The position numbers and the translations under genes are program-made. This document shows, in pieces, positions 1 through 9,143 of a stretch of DNA of 64,000 nt (the stretch's first letter is position 1; every line of letters starts with the position of its first letter). The stretch covers positions 49,139-113,138 of the forward strand of contig NZ_WUBS01000020.1 in assembly GCF_010131535.1 (NCBI RefSeq), written 5' to 3'. The DNA comes from Acerihabitans arboris (GTDB taxonomy: Bacteria > Pseudomonadota > Gammaproteobacteria > Enterobacterales > Enterobacteriaceae). The notes under the pieces are model-generated. The model was not told the origin of the DNA and made no database searches. It worked only from the letters and a program-made list of their open reading frames with translations.

Positions 1-89
1 CATCACGCCACGATGAATGGAAAAAGGTGGAAGCCGATAGCGTCGGCGCCGGGCCAGTGATATACCGGCCCGGGAGCCGATATATTGAC

Positions 90-476
90 CTAATGCGCTG
101 CGGACAGTTTCAACTGGATATCCCTATCCAGGTTGCTTATCCAATTGTTGTAATTACGATGGATTTGGCCTTTACCATCCGCCAGCAGATTCTTGCTGGC
201 AACATATGTGATTTTGTAGCCGTTGGCGTTATAGGTGATCCGGATATCCGCCTGATGCGTGCGGAGGTTCAGGCGGCCGTTGATAACGCCGGGCTGCGCC
301 GGGGTCATTATCCACTTATCCGCCAGACCGGCCTGCAGAATAGCGGTTTTAAGCTGTTCTTCCGGATACTGGGCCGTCAGCGAGGTGTTGACGTTATTGA
401 TGGCGGCGGTGCGGGCGCAGCCGGCCAGAGAGAGAATACACGCCAGACAAATAAAAATTGGTTTAATCATTTTCAT
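90..476 (-). CDS. small putative lipoprotein
   Basis: The 128-residue product opens with a basic stretch (MKMIK), a hydrophobic core and a lipobox LAGC with the cysteine at residue 20, so it should be exported, lipidated and anchored to a membrane. The mature part is short and polar, with repeated Asn and Tyr residues and no family motif I recognise. I chose the ATG at 476 because the signal sequence begins there; a second ATG two codons later would also work. It stands alone: the next gene upstream on this strand is a decayed Fic gene more than 250 bases away. Function unknown. Confidence 0.75.
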   Translation of the reverse strand: MKMIKPIFICLACILSLAGCARTAAINNVNTSLTAQYPEEQLKTAILQAGLADKWIMTPAQPGVINGRLNLRTHQADIRITYNANGYKITYVASKNLLADGKGQIHRNYNNWISNLDRDIQLKLSAAH

Positions 477-739
477 TGTTTATACGTTTCCATGTAATTA
501 ATTTTGGTTAAGTAATGACGATATTGATATAATGTCCGTTAGGACAACCTGTTAGATTAATTCATTATAATTATCGTGATGCTGGAAAAATCAGCTAATG
601 GATTATCCCTTTTCAGGTTATGCGCGCGGCGGAGCAAGCATTTTAAACAACCGTAGCGGTGATGTAAATATCGATCTGAATAGATCGATAATATGGCGTT
701 AATAAAAAATATAAAAATATTATTGGCGATTTTTATTAA

Positions 740-1250
740 CGATTTGATAACGGGCGCTGCATCCCCGGCGGATACTTTTTTCAGCCGACCCTTATCCACC
801 GATTCGGCAAGTTGACGGGTTGCCGTGGCTTTGCCGGCCTTAACGGCTTTTGAGACTACGATGCGCCGATTGCGTCTTCGAAGCCGTTTTCAACGCCGTC
901 TACCTGGCATACAGCCGTACCGCTTGGTTATCCGCCAGGGCCAGATCGGTTAAAGCACTGGGAATACGGCCGTTGCCGTCATTAAAAGGGTACAGGATAA
1001 CAAACCAGAAATGGCATAAAGTAGCCGGAAGCAATGGGGCTGAATTACCTGCCGTCCGGCTTTGGTTAAACCAGGCCAGGAGATGGACCAACTCAGCCTC
1101 CCGTACCTCTCGGGGCGGGACGGGAAAGTCTATTCTTGGCCAATCTATACGGCCCGGTACCACCTGCATCGGCTCTTTTCCCGTAACCGGCCGGCCTTGA
1201 TAGTTTAAGGCGACGTTGCGCATTAAGCCTCAATCGCCGGCGAGGCGACA
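740..1250 (-). pseudogene. Fic-family protein (DUF4172/Fic type), decayed
   Basis: Pieces of one Fic-family AMP-transferase-like protein lie in order on the minus strand in different frames. The largest open piece (1223 down to 900) contains EPMQVVPG, LAWFNQS, and the Fic core LYPFNDGNGRIPSALTDLAL. It then stops, and the C-terminal winged-helix tail (AGKATATRQLAESVDKG) resumes in another frame between about 858 and 740. Just upstream of 1223, a TGA interrupts residues that fit the start of the same segment. The Fic motif HPFxDGNGR has Tyr in place of the catalytic His. The N-terminal region and the stretch between core and tail are missing. Intact relatives have roughly 350-380 residues (family knowledge), so this is a non-functional remnant. 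Confidence 0.8.
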
Positions 1251-1252
1251 GG

Positions 1253-2011
1253 GAGTCGAGAGTATGCCTGCAGTCATCTTTGCCGGCCATTGTAGAGGAT
1301 TTTCCGATCGGGATGCCCGGTGCCAGGCGGTAACGGGGGCGGAATTTCCGCGCAAATGACGCTATTCGACTCAGGATACGCCAGGGAGGAAGGCGTTGGC
1401 GTCATAGCAAGCTTAACCGGAGCGGGCACGGAAAGCGGGGGCGCGGATCTTTCACTGGGCTTAGGCATCCAACAGAGCGAAAAACCAAGCTAAGCGGTAA
1501 TTTTATCGCTAAAATATAATTTATAGGAATTCACTTACCATCCAATCCCACCCGATGGCGATCACTTCAGCGTCGGACTATTACTATTAATAGTAGTTTA
1601 TATTTATCAAAATAAAATATTTGAGCAACTGCACTTAATTAAATTACTCAGGAAACCGTCGCTAAATCGCTTTTGCTTGGCGGTCGAAAAAACAACGGGT
1701 ATGATTCATTACTGGAAAATCGGGAGGAGTAATACAATCTTCATTATATTACTAATTTTTATAAATTTAGATGACGAGAAACGGTCCTAGGCTTAATGTT
1801 AGAAGTGATGATGTTTTTCTAATATTTTACTGAATGTAAATAATGACTTGTAAAACCGATAGGGCATTAGCGTGATCCATCGTTTATCAATTGGTTATGA
1901 TGGAGTGGCCGTTCCGTATTCGCAACTTAAAGTTTTCAGGTAGTGAAATTATTAACCTCGATCACCATTATCACTTGGGCCATGAAATCACAATAAAGGA
2001 AGAATAAACAT
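1253..2011. other. gene-free, AT-rich stretch upstream of the lipase gene
   Basis: I see no supported gene here. The first 230 bases are GC-rich and allow only a short Pro-rich minus-strand frame (1468-1274) that resembles nothing I know; it may be further debris of the neighbouring Fic gene. From about 1500 the sequence is AT-rich with many stops in all frames and probably holds the promoter of the lipase gene. A GGAAG about ten bases before the ATG at 2012 is its likely ribosome-binding site. No vgrG, hcp or PAAR remnant could be read. Confidence 0.5.
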
Positions 2012-3631
2012 ATGGATAAACCCGAGAAAGAAAATGTCACTTATCATCTGCCTGAATGGGATAAACAGGGGCGTCAGTACTATAGGATTTGCTCTCAGCC
2101 GGCAGAGAACAACCACGTCGCCGCTTGCGTAAAAATCGCCGATAAAGTCATCCCGGTGATATTTTTGCCGGGAGTGATGGGCACAAACTTAAGAAATATC
2201 AAAGGTAAAGAACCAATATGGTTCGGCAATAGTCCAGGAAGCCTAGACACCGCCTGGGGATGGGTTTTGAAAACCGCGGAAGAGCGGAAAAAACTATTAA
2301 ATCCCGAAACAACCGAGGTGGATGATGGTGGCAAAATCCTTTATGACGGTCTGGAAGGTAACGTATTCCCATTGCGCAGCGAGCGGGGCTGGGGAGCCGG
2401 ACTATTCACCAGCTATGGTTATCCGCTGCATGTATTGCAGCTTATGCTTAATGACTGGAAAGTTCTTGCGGAAAATATCGTTCATGGAACAAATTACCCC
2501 ACTTCGCGCAAATTGCTTATTGGCAAGGAGCTAAACGCGCAGGGAGAGGATGGATTGACGGAAGCAGAGGTCAGGCACAGCTATGAATTCTTATATCCTC
2601 TGCATGTCTTCGGTTACAACTGGTTACAGTCCAATGTGGAATCGGCAAAGCATCTGGAAGACTACATCGACCAGGTCATGATTACGTACCATGGCAGACT
2701 GGCGGTGAACAAAGTCATTCTGGTCACTCACTCCATGGGCGGGTTGGTTGCCCGGCATTATTCTGAAAATATGGGTGGCAATGAAAATATACTCGGCATT
2801 GTTCATGGCGTGATGCCCGATCTGGGTTCCCCCGCCGCATACCGCCGCATGAAAGTCGGCGAGCAGGCGTTCGCGGTGGGTAATGTGATTGGCAATAGCG
2901 CGGAAAAGTTGATGCCGGTACTGGCGCAGTCCCCGGGGCCGCTACAGTTATTACCCGGTAAAGCCTATGGCCCCGGCTGGTTGAAAATCCAGGGCGATAA
3001 TGGAATGGAAAGCAGGCCGCTGTCCGATCCTTATAAAGAAATCTACCAGAATAAAAAGGACTGGTGGCGGCTGTATGAAGCCGGTATTTCAGGTGGTAAT
3101 CCCGAAGATGAGTGGAAAAAATATCATGATATAATTAAAGATAAAGTTATTGATTTTATAGATAATTTAAATGGTAAATATCATCCCAACACCTGGGCCT
3201 TCTACGGTGCCTCCGAAAAATATAAATCCGATGAATACCTGATGTGGAAACAGACCCGCTATTACCCCGATGAGGTGGAATCGCCGGCATCTTGGCAATA
3301 TCCTGGCCCCGCGCCCGCGATTGCCTATCCGTCGGGCAGCAGAATAAAAATCCCCGTGCCCCCGACCGAACGTAAGGACAGGCAAAACCACAGGCAGTAT
3401 AAACTGGTTTCATCGGGAAGCCCCGGCGATGGCACGGTACCGGTAAAATCCGGATATATTTCCTGGCCGGGCATCCGCAGTCAGATAGCCGTCGATGTAG
3501 ACCATGAGGGCGCTTACGCGAGCAATAACCAGAATGGCGAAGAAACTGCCGTAGCGCTTAACTTCACCCTGCGCGCCATCGTTAAAATGGTGCAAAATAT
3601 CCCCGCCTGTGGAGAATGCCGATGCAGGTAA
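2012..3631 (+). CDS. alpha/beta-hydrolase lipase, probable T6SS Tle4-type effector
   Basis: This 539-residue alpha/beta hydrolase has an oxyanion-region motif VIFLPGVMGTNLR (about residues 47-60) and the nucleophile elbow THSMGG with Ser241, followed by a PGAP1/lipase-like segment. No signal peptide is visible. This fits the Tle4 (TplE) class of type VI secretion phospholipases, which are delivered into target cells and hydrolyse membrane lipids. The main support is the next gene, a Tli4-type immunity protein whose start overlaps the end of this gene by ten bases. No VgrG, Hcp or adaptor is in the window, so the delivery route is unknown. Seen: hydrolase motifs and gene pair. Inferred: T6SS export and phospholipase activity. 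A generic intracellular lipase is the alternative. Confidence 0.75.
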   Translation: MDKPEKENVTYHLPEWDKQGRQYYRICSQPAENNHVAACVKIADKVIPVIFLPGVMGTNLRNIKGKEPIWFGNSPGSLDTAWGWVLKTAEERKKLLNPETTEVDDGGKILYDGLEGNVFPLRSERGWGAGLFTSYGYPLHVLQLMLNDWKVLAENIVHGTNYPTSRKLLIGKELNAQGEDGLTEAEVRHSYEFLYPLHVFGYNWLQSNVESAKHLEDYIDQVMITYHGRLAVNKVILVTHSMGGLVARHYSENMGGNENILGIVHGVMPDLGSPAAYRRMKVGEQAFAVGNVIGNSAEKLMPVLAQSPGPLQLLPGKAYGPGWLKIQGDNGMESRPLSDPYKEIYQNKKDWWRLYEAGISGGNPEDEWKKYHDIIKDKVIDFIDNLNGKYHPNTWAFYGASEKYKSDEYLMWKQTRYYPDEVESPASWQYPGPAPAIAYPSGSRIKIPVPPTERKDRQNHRQYKLVSSGSPGDGTVPVKSGYISWPGIRSQIAVDVDHEGAYASNNQNGEETAVALNFTLRAIVKMVQNIPACGECRCR

Positions 3632-4725
3632 AAAAAACGCTGCTTCTGTTTGCCGCTGTGGGGATCGCCTCGATCTGCGGCTACGCATTTATTCACCGCG
3701 ATATGCCCCCGCCGACGCTCACCGTTGAGGAAAAAAAAGTGACAGACGCTTTATTTAACCAGATAAAACCGCAGTGCATTGGGCGTTATGTTTTCGACGT
3801 TCCGGAAAGTTATGTTAATGAGCAAAAAAATTACGTATTCCTAAACGATTTCCGTATTAACAGTCAGCGCCTGTACCGGCCCGCTTTTGAACAGCGTATT
3901 CGATTGCGTGAACAGGCACTAAAAAATGAGCGCACCGTTGCTTCGATAGATGGCCCTTTCTTAAAGCAGGTTTATCGCTTAAGTGACAATGCCATTATAT
4001 TTGATCGCAATGAAAATGGGAGTACTGCGGGATGGGGGCGGATACTGGAGGGACATATTTACGTTGGCGGCGTGGCCTTTATCGTACAGACCGAAATAAC
4101 CGACTATTCCGACGAGCGTTATGCCAGCGAGCGTGAATTTTATCTACGCCCTGAAGTCGGTAGGCCTGTGGCGAAGGCAAACACCAAACCACAAAAACTG
4201 GCAGAGATGCAGGATTTATTGTCCCGCCTGAGCGGACGTAAAGATGACGAAATCCCCACTCAACCGGGCATCTGTATCGCGGATGGCTTTATTCGGGATA
4301 ACAGCAAACAAAACAAAGAAGACCTCAGTTTCGCTTACAGGAATGATAATTTTGGCTTTTATGTAAGCACCGACAATACCCTTGGTAAAAGCAACAGTTT
4401 GCTTGAGCGTGGCGATGAGATTGAGCCCGCGCTGCGTGAAGGCAACATTCATACCATCTATAAAAGGAAGCGGAATATCGCCGGCATGGATGCCGAAGAC
4501 TGGCTGGTCAGGGGCAAGCAGGTCACCTACCAACCGGAAGCTGAAAATATCTTATACAGCTTTACGTTTTACGCTAACGAGAAAGCGGCGGATTATCACC
4601 ATCCGGTGCTTTTCGCCAAGCTGAGTAACCGGGGAATAGGAACCACCACCTACAGCGACGCCCAACTGGTGGATATATGGGATCGCATTACCCAGACGTT
4701 CCGATTCCGTCCCGGCGCATTCTGA
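3622..4725 (+). CDS. Tli4-type immunity protein for the upstream lipase
   Basis: The 367-residue protein starts with MQVKKTLLLFAAVGIASICGY, a signal peptide or membrane anchor, so the remainder should sit in the periplasm, where a Tle effector acts. The body begins with the CIGRYVFDVPE pattern I associate with Tli4-family N-terminal domains (Cys, Gly-Arg, Pro-Glu) and ends with a second domain carrying FRFRPG. I prefer the ATG at 3622 because GGAG lies seven bases before it; an ATG at 3616 is also in frame. The overlap with the lipase gene implies translational coupling, as expected for an effector/immunity pair. Identification rests on pattern memory plus context. Confidence 0.75.
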   Translation: MQVKKTLLLFAAVGIASICGYAFIHRDMPPPTLTVEEKKVTDALFNQIKPQCIGRYVFDVPESYVNEQKNYVFLNDFRINSQRLYRPAFEQRIRLREQALKNERTVASIDGPFLKQVYRLSDNAIIFDRNENGSTAGWGRILEGHIYVGGVAFIVQTEITDYSDERYASEREFYLRPEVGRPVAKANTKPQKLAEMQDLLSRLSGRKDDEIPTQPGICIADGFIRDNSKQNKEDLSFAYRNDNFGFYVSTDNTLGKSNSLLERGDEIEPALREGNIHTIYKRKRNIAGMDAEDWLVRGKQVTYQPEAENILYSFTFYANEKAADYHHPVLFAKLSNRGIGTTTYSDAQLVDIWDRITQTFRFRPGAF

Positions 4726-4796
4726 CCTGACGTCCGATGGGCATTAGCATAAGCGTTTCTTAGCGCGGTATGGCGTTGCAATGTACGCTGAACCCG

Positions 4797-5726
4797 TTAC
4801 CCGGCCACCAGATCGCCGCGAATCACCAGCGGGCCAGTGCCGCTGTGGCCGGTTATCATCTCCAGCGCCTGTTCCGCCAGTTTTTCCAGAGGGTATTCAA
4901 TGGCCGGCAGCGGCAGCAGGGAGCCGGGCAGCGGCGCGGCGCCGTCCAGGCTGATAATCGCCAATTGGTCCGGCACGGCGCGCCGGTAGGCGTGCAGCAC
5001 CGAAATCGCCTCCCGGGCGTCGGCCTGGTTCATCACCAATAGCCCGTTAAACCGGGCACCACTGTTAACCAGGGCCTGGAGCGCCACGCGCGGGGAGGGA
5101 TCGCGACAGACGACCAGGCGGCGGTTATAGGGCACCAGATGGTATTCAAGACCGCGGCGATAACCGTGCAGCACGTTTTCCGCGGTCTCGCCGTCTGGGT
5201 AATTCAGTAATGCCAGTTGACGGCGCCCATGGCTTATCAGGTATTGGCAGGCGGTTTCGGCGGCAAAGGCGTGATCAAAGCTGATGCTGTAGGCGCCCGG
5301 CGCGTTCAGGCAGTCGATTAACACAACGCTGCCGTCAAGCTTAGGCAGTTCAAAACGCGCGCCGATAACGATCATGGCATCGCATAAGCCCCGCCCCAGC
5401 GACGAGATGGCGCTCTCGACGCCGGCGGCGCTGTCGGCAAAGCGCAGCAGTAAATGTTTGTTATGGCGCCGGAACTGTTTTTCCAGCGCCGGCAGGTAGT
5501 TCACCGCATGCTGCATGGATTCCATCGCGCAGATGACCCCCACGCAGCCGGTGGATTGGCCGCTTAGCGATTGGGCTATCAGGTTGGGCTGGTAGTTAAG
5601 CGCCTGGACGGCCTTCAGCACCGCCTGGCGGCTTTCTTCCCTGACGCCCCGGTTGCCGCTGAGCACGCGGGATACCGTGGCTTTCGATACCCGGGCCAAA
5701 CGGGAGACATCATTTATGTTCGCCAT
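4797..5726 (-). CDS. LacI/GalR-family repressor of the beta-glucoside PTS operon
   Basis: This 309-residue regulator has the LacI helix-turn-helix at the very N-terminus (INDVSRLARVSKATVSRVLSG, residues 4-24), the hinge helix YQPNLIAQSLSG near residue 50, and a periplasmic-binding-protein-like effector domain to the end. It is the last gene of a co-directional run EIIB-EIIC-GH1-LacI, 128 bases after the glucosidase gene, so it probably regulates that operon. The family binds palindromes with a central CG, and exactly such a site lies before the EIIB gene at 9052-9069. The likely inducer is a phosphorylated beta-glucoside, by analogy with AscG; this is inference. Confidence 0.9.
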   Translation of the reverse strand: MANINDVSRLARVSKATVSRVLSGNRGVREESRQAVLKAVQALNYQPNLIAQSLSGQSTGCVGVICAMESMQHAVNYLPALEKQFRRHNKHLLLRFADSAAGVESAISSLGRGLCDAMIVIGARFELPKLDGSVVLIDCLNAPGAYSISFDHAFAAETACQYLISHGRRQLALLNYPDGETAENVLHGYRRGLEYHLVPYNRRLVVCRDPSPRVALQALVNSGARFNGLLVMNQADAREAISVLHAYRRAVPDQLAIISLDGAAPLPGSLLPLPAIEYPLEKLAEQALEMITGHSGTGPLVIRGDLVAG

Positions 5727-5854
5727 ATTCCTGCTGTGGAGATTGCCGTTGATAAAGGATCACCATCTCATTAATCAATTCCCGCGCCAAGAAGGCATTC
5801 ATTAAATAATTCCGCGCATGACCAGCAGGATCATTATCGTGGTTTTATTGTCCA

Positions 5855-7249
5855 TCAGCGCGCGTCTTCGTCAAAACCGTGATTGCGCGCCGCGTCGGCA
5901 AACCACCGGCCGCTTTTTTTCACCGTGCGCCGCTGTGTGGCAAGATCGAGCTGCACCAGGCCGTAGCGGTTTTTATAGGCATTGGTCCACGACCAGTTAT
6001 CGATAAAGGTCCAGATATGATAGCCCAGGCAGCGGCTGCCTTCCGCCAGCGCGCGGTGAACCCAGATAAGGTGTTCGCGGACAAAATCGATACGGTAGTC
6101 ATCCTCGATGCTGCCGTTTCGCAGAAAACGCAGCTCATCCTCCACGCCCATGCCGTTTTCTGAAATATAGCAGCGCGGATTGTGATAATTATCCCGCAGG
6201 TTGGTCAGGATATCGTAGACGCCGCGCTCGTAGATTTCCCAGCCGCGCCACGGATTCATTTTACGCCCGGGCATCTGGTAGTGATCAAATAGCCATTCCG
6301 GCATAAACGGGCTGTCGGGGTTGACCTGGTTAATCCGGCATTGCACCCGGCGCGGCTGGTAATAATTGATGCCGAGCAGGTCGACGATGCCGCCGGACAG
6401 CAGTTCGTCGTCGCCGGGTTGGCTGGCCGGCAGCTGACCGTAACGCTTTAGCAGCGCGATCAGTTCCTCAGGGTAATGGCCGCGCAGCGCCGGGTCGAGA
6501 AAGCTGCGGTTAAACAGCAGATCGGCATGGTTCGCCGCCGCCAGATCCGCTGGATGCTGCGAACGGGGATAAGACGGCGTCAGGTTCAGGATAATGCCGA
6601 TTTCACCACCCTGGCCGGACTTGCGAAAATGTCTTACCGCCGAGGCGTGCGCCAGCATGGTGTGGTAGGCCACGGTGGCGGCGCGTTTAAAATCCACCAC
6701 GTTGGGGTAATGGAAATCATATAAATAACCGCCTTCCACCGGCACTATCGGCTCGTTAAAGGTAAACCAGTGCCTGACCCGATCGCCGAACAGCTCGAAA
6801 CAGACGGCGGCATAATCGGCATAGGCATCCACCACCTGCCGGTTTTCCCAGCCGCCCAAGGCCTGCATGGCCATCGGCATGTCGAAGTGGAACAGGTTAA
6901 TGAACGGCGTGATGCCCTGGGCCAGCAGTTCGTCGATCACCTGGTTATAAAACGCCGCCGCCTGAGGGTTAGCATCGCCCCGGCCGTCCGGGATCAGCCG
7001 CGCCCAGGATATCGAGGTGCGAAAGCTGTTATGGCCGGTTTGTTTCAGCAGGGCGATATCTTCCCGCCAGTGGCGGTAAAAGGTCGAGGTATCCTGCGGC
7101 CCCACCTGCTGGAAAAAACGCCCGGGCTGCAGGGCGAACCAGTGATCCCATACGGTTGGACTCTTTGCGCCGCCAAGGCTCTCACCCTCGGTTTGCGGCG
7201 CCGAGCTGGCGCTGCCCCACCAGAAATCATCCGGAAATTGATACTGCAT
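5855..7249 (-). CDS. GH1 6-phospho-beta-glucosidase
   Basis: This glycoside hydrolase family 1 enzyme of 464 residues should cleave phosphorylated beta-glucosides delivered by the PTS encoded upstream. Landmarks are the N-terminal FPDDFWWGSASSAPQTEG, the acid/base motif TFNEP and the nucleophile motif ISENGMG. I set the start at 7249 because GGGGGA precedes this ATG by seven bases; an ATG at 7264 is also open. The loop that binds the 6-phosphate in the family (Ser...Lys-x-Tyr) reads SWTNAYKNRYG: Ser and Tyr are present, but Asn sits where LacG has Lys, with a Lys one residue earlier. Substrate preference may therefore differ. The preceding EIIC gene is 97 bases upstream. Confidence 0.88.
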   Translation of the reverse strand: MQYQFPDDFWWGSASSAPQTEGESLGGAKSPTVWDHWFALQPGRFFQQVGPQDTSTFYRHWREDIALLKQTGHNSFRTSISWARLIPDGRGDANPQAAAFYNQVIDELLAQGITPFINLFHFDMPMAMQALGGWENRQVVDAYADYAAVCFELFGDRVRHWFTFNEPIVPVEGGYLYDFHYPNVVDFKRAATVAYHTMLAHASAVRHFRKSGQGGEIGIILNLTPSYPRSQHPADLAAANHADLLFNRSFLDPALRGHYPEELIALLKRYGQLPASQPGDDELLSGGIVDLLGINYYQPRRVQCRINQVNPDSPFMPEWLFDHYQMPGRKMNPWRGWEIYERGVYDILTNLRDNYHNPRCYISENGMGVEDELRFLRNGSIEDDYRIDFVREHLIWVHRALAEGSRCLGYHIWTFIDNWSWTNAYKNRYGLVQLDLATQRRTVKKSGRWFADAARNHGFDEDAR

Positions 7250-7346
7250 CAGGTTGTCCCCCATTCGTGTCGGCGGAACGCCGCGCCGGGCGCGGTTCTA
7301 CCGTTGCCGATAGCGTCTCGCGAAAGGTCATAATTTGGTTTTGACA

Positions 7347-8666
7347 TCAGGACCCCAGCGCCACGCGGGCATCGGCGGTTTGGCTTTCTGCTTGTTTCCT
7401 CAACAGGGTACGCTCGTAGGCCTTCAGGAACGGGTAATACATCACCGCCGACATCAGCATACAGAACAGGCACATGATTACCGGACTCAAGGTCCAGTTG
7501 GCGGCCCAGGACGCACCGACAGGCGCGGGCGTTGTCCAGGGGGTCAGTTGCACCACCTGGGATACCCAACCCAGTTTGGTGGCGGTCCAGGCGAAGGTGG
7601 CGTTAATCATCGGCACCAGGGTGAAGGGCAGGAACATCACCGGATTCATGATAATCGGCGTACCGAACAGGATGGGCTCGTTGATATTAAAGAAGCTCGG
7701 CACCACGCCCATGCGGCCGATGGTGCGCAGATGGACCGAGCGGCTGACCAATAGCAGGAACGCCAGCGGCAGGGTGGAGCCAACGCCGCCTATCAGCAGG
7801 TAATGGTCCCAAAACCCCTGCAGGTAGATATGCGGCAGAGGGGCGCCCGCGGCCAGGGCGCTTTGGTTCAGCGCCAGGTTGGTCATCCAGAAGGGGTTCA
7901 TGATACCGGTGACAATCAGCGCGCCGTGGATGCCGGCAAACCAGAGGATCTGGCAGATCAGCACCGACAGCAGCATGGTGGGCAGCGAGTCCGAGGCGGA
8001 CACCAGCGGCGCCAGCAGCTGCATAATGGCTTCGGGGATGATCATGCCGGTGTAATGCTCCACCAGCAGGTTGAGCGGATGCAGGGTGGCGACAATGACC
8101 ACCACCGGGATCAGGACTTCAAACGAGCGCGCCACGCCGGTCGGCACCTCCTTCGGCAGGCGGATGGTGACATTGCGGCGTTTTAGCCACGCATACATCT
8201 CGCTGGCGTAGATGGCGGTAATGATGGCGGTAAAAATGCCCTGGCCGGAGAAATAGGCCGCCGATATCTGCTTATCGTGATAAGGCGCCGCCACCAGCAG
8301 GAACGCCATAAAAGACAGCAGGCCGGTCATGATGGGATCAAGCTTATAGTGTTTGCCGAGGCTGGCGCCGATGCCGACCGAAATAAAAAACGTCATGACC
8401 CCCATGCTGAGATTGAACGGCAGCATTAGCCGATCGCGGTAGCGCACGGAAAAATCCAGCCAACCGCGGGCAAAGCGCCACTGGGTATCGGGAGAAAAGG
8501 GCGGGAAAATAAACACCAGCATAAACGAGCCGATGATCATAAACGGCAGTGCGGCGAGAAAGCCGTCGCGGATGGCGATAATATGTTTTTGCTGGCCGAC
8601 GCGACCGGCCATCGGGGTAATATGACGCTCAATGACTCCGACCATAGCTTGGTATAAGGTACTCAT
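7347..8666 (-). CDS. PTS EIIC, lactose/cellobiose family
   Basis: The 439-residue membrane permease of the phosphotransferase system starts with the cytoplasmic segment MSTLYQAMVGVIERHITPMA, followed by RDGFLAALPFMIIGSFML, typical of CelB/ChbC-type EIIC proteins. Multiple hydrophobic segments follow, and the motif INEPILFGTPIIMNP near residue 325 carries the conserved Asn-Glu-Pro region that contacts sugar in this family. It would move a beta-glucoside, probably cellobiose-like or an aryl-glucoside, while it is phosphorylated by EIIB. It lies 32 bases after the EIIB gene and before the phospho-glucosidase gene, so the three form one operon. Confidence 0.93.
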   Translation of the reverse strand: MSTLYQAMVGVIERHITPMAGRVGQQKHIIAIRDGFLAALPFMIIGSFMLVFIFPPFSPDTQWRFARGWLDFSVRYRDRLMLPFNLSMGVMTFFISVGIGASLGKHYKLDPIMTGLLSFMAFLLVAAPYHDKQISAAYFSGQGIFTAIITAIYASEMYAWLKRRNVTIRLPKEVPTGVARSFEVLIPVVVIVATLHPLNLLVEHYTGMIIPEAIMQLLAPLVSASDSLPTMLLSVLICQILWFAGIHGALIVTGIMNPFWMTNLALNQSALAAGAPLPHIYLQGFWDHYLLIGGVGSTLPLAFLLLVSRSVHLRTIGRMGVVPSFFNINEPILFGTPIIMNPVMFLPFTLVPMINATFAWTATKLGWVSQVVQLTPWTTPAPVGASWAANWTLSPVIMCLFCMLMSAVMYYPFLKAYERTLLRKQAESQTADARVALGS

Positions 8667-8698
8667 GGTGTCGTCCTGTTATTGTTATTCGATGGCGG

Positions 8699-9004
8699 TT
8701 ATTTCATCAGGGAAAGGGCAAAGTCGAGCACTTTGTCGCCGCGCTGCATGCCGTAATCCATCATATCGATGGCGGCCACCGGAATTCCCTGTTCCGCGGT
8801 TTTGGCCGACAGCGATTCCAGCATATATTTGACCTGCGGCCCCAGCAGCACCAGCTGGTAACGGGCAAACTGCTCGTCGAATTCGCCTACGCCAAAGGCG
8901 TCGATGTTGATTTCCAGCCCGCGCTTTTCAGCCTCGGCCTGCATTTTTCTCACCAGCATGCTGGTGGACATCCCGGCGGAACAGCACAACATGATGCTTT
9001 TCAT
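8699..9004 (-). CDS. PTS EIIB, lactose/cellobiose family
   Basis: This 101-residue cytoplasmic phosphocarrier has the EIIB active-site loop CCSAGMSTS at residues 7-15; the second Cys is the likely phosphorylation site, as in ChbB/CelA. The length is normal for a stand-alone EIIB. It is the first gene of the operon, and its upstream region carries a LacI-type operator and a CRP-like site. No EIIA gene lies in the operon or elsewhere in the window, so the phosphoryl donor must come from another locus. Confidence 0.93.
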   Translation of the reverse strand: MKSIMLCCSAGMSTSMLVRKMQAEAEKRGLEINIDAFGVGEFDEQFARYQLVLLGPQVKYMLESLSAKTAEQGIPVAAIDMMDYGMQRGDKVLDFALSLMK

Positions 9005-9051
9005 TTTTCAGCCTCTGGGGGAATGTGTTTACCATTGCCATTGGATACAAA

Positions 9052-9069
9052 ATGGAAACCGGTTTCCAT
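9052..9069. promoter_or_regulatory. LacI-family operator before the beta-glucoside PTS operon
   Basis: A perfect 18-base palindrome, ATGGAAACCGGTTTCCAT, lies 48 bases before the EIIB start. It has the central CG step and GAAACC/GGTTTC arms typical of LacI/GalR operators. A second half-site, ATGGAAACG, occurs at about 9099-9107. The LacI-type regulator at the end of the same operon is the obvious binder. Confidence 0.85.
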
Positions 9070-9127
9070 GAGTTTGCCGAGCTTTTGTGAGGGTATTCAT
9101 GGAAACGCGGCAGACCCGTGTACAATG

Positions 9128-9143
9128 TGTGAAATAGTTCACG
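9128..9143. promoter_or_regulatory. CRP-like site before the beta-glucoside PTS operon
   Basis: TGTGAAATAGTTCACG matches the CRP consensus TGTGA-N6-TCACA at nine of ten positions. It lies 124 bases before the EIIB start and about 60 bases beyond the LacI operator, a plausible arrangement for a catabolite-controlled sugar operon. It could also serve the divergent lipoprotein gene starting at 9334. Confidence 0.65.

Noticed and set aside
557..799. 80-codon minus-strand frame as a separate small gene
   Set aside because: Its first residues continue the C-terminal winged helix of the Fic remnant, and the remainder is AT-rich low-complexity sequence, so it is not an independent gene.
1274..1468. 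64-codon Pro-rich minus-strand frame next to the Fic remnant
   Set aside because: No ribosome site, no family pattern and decayed surroundings. It was considered as a PAAR or Fic N-terminal remnant but nothing aligns by eye.
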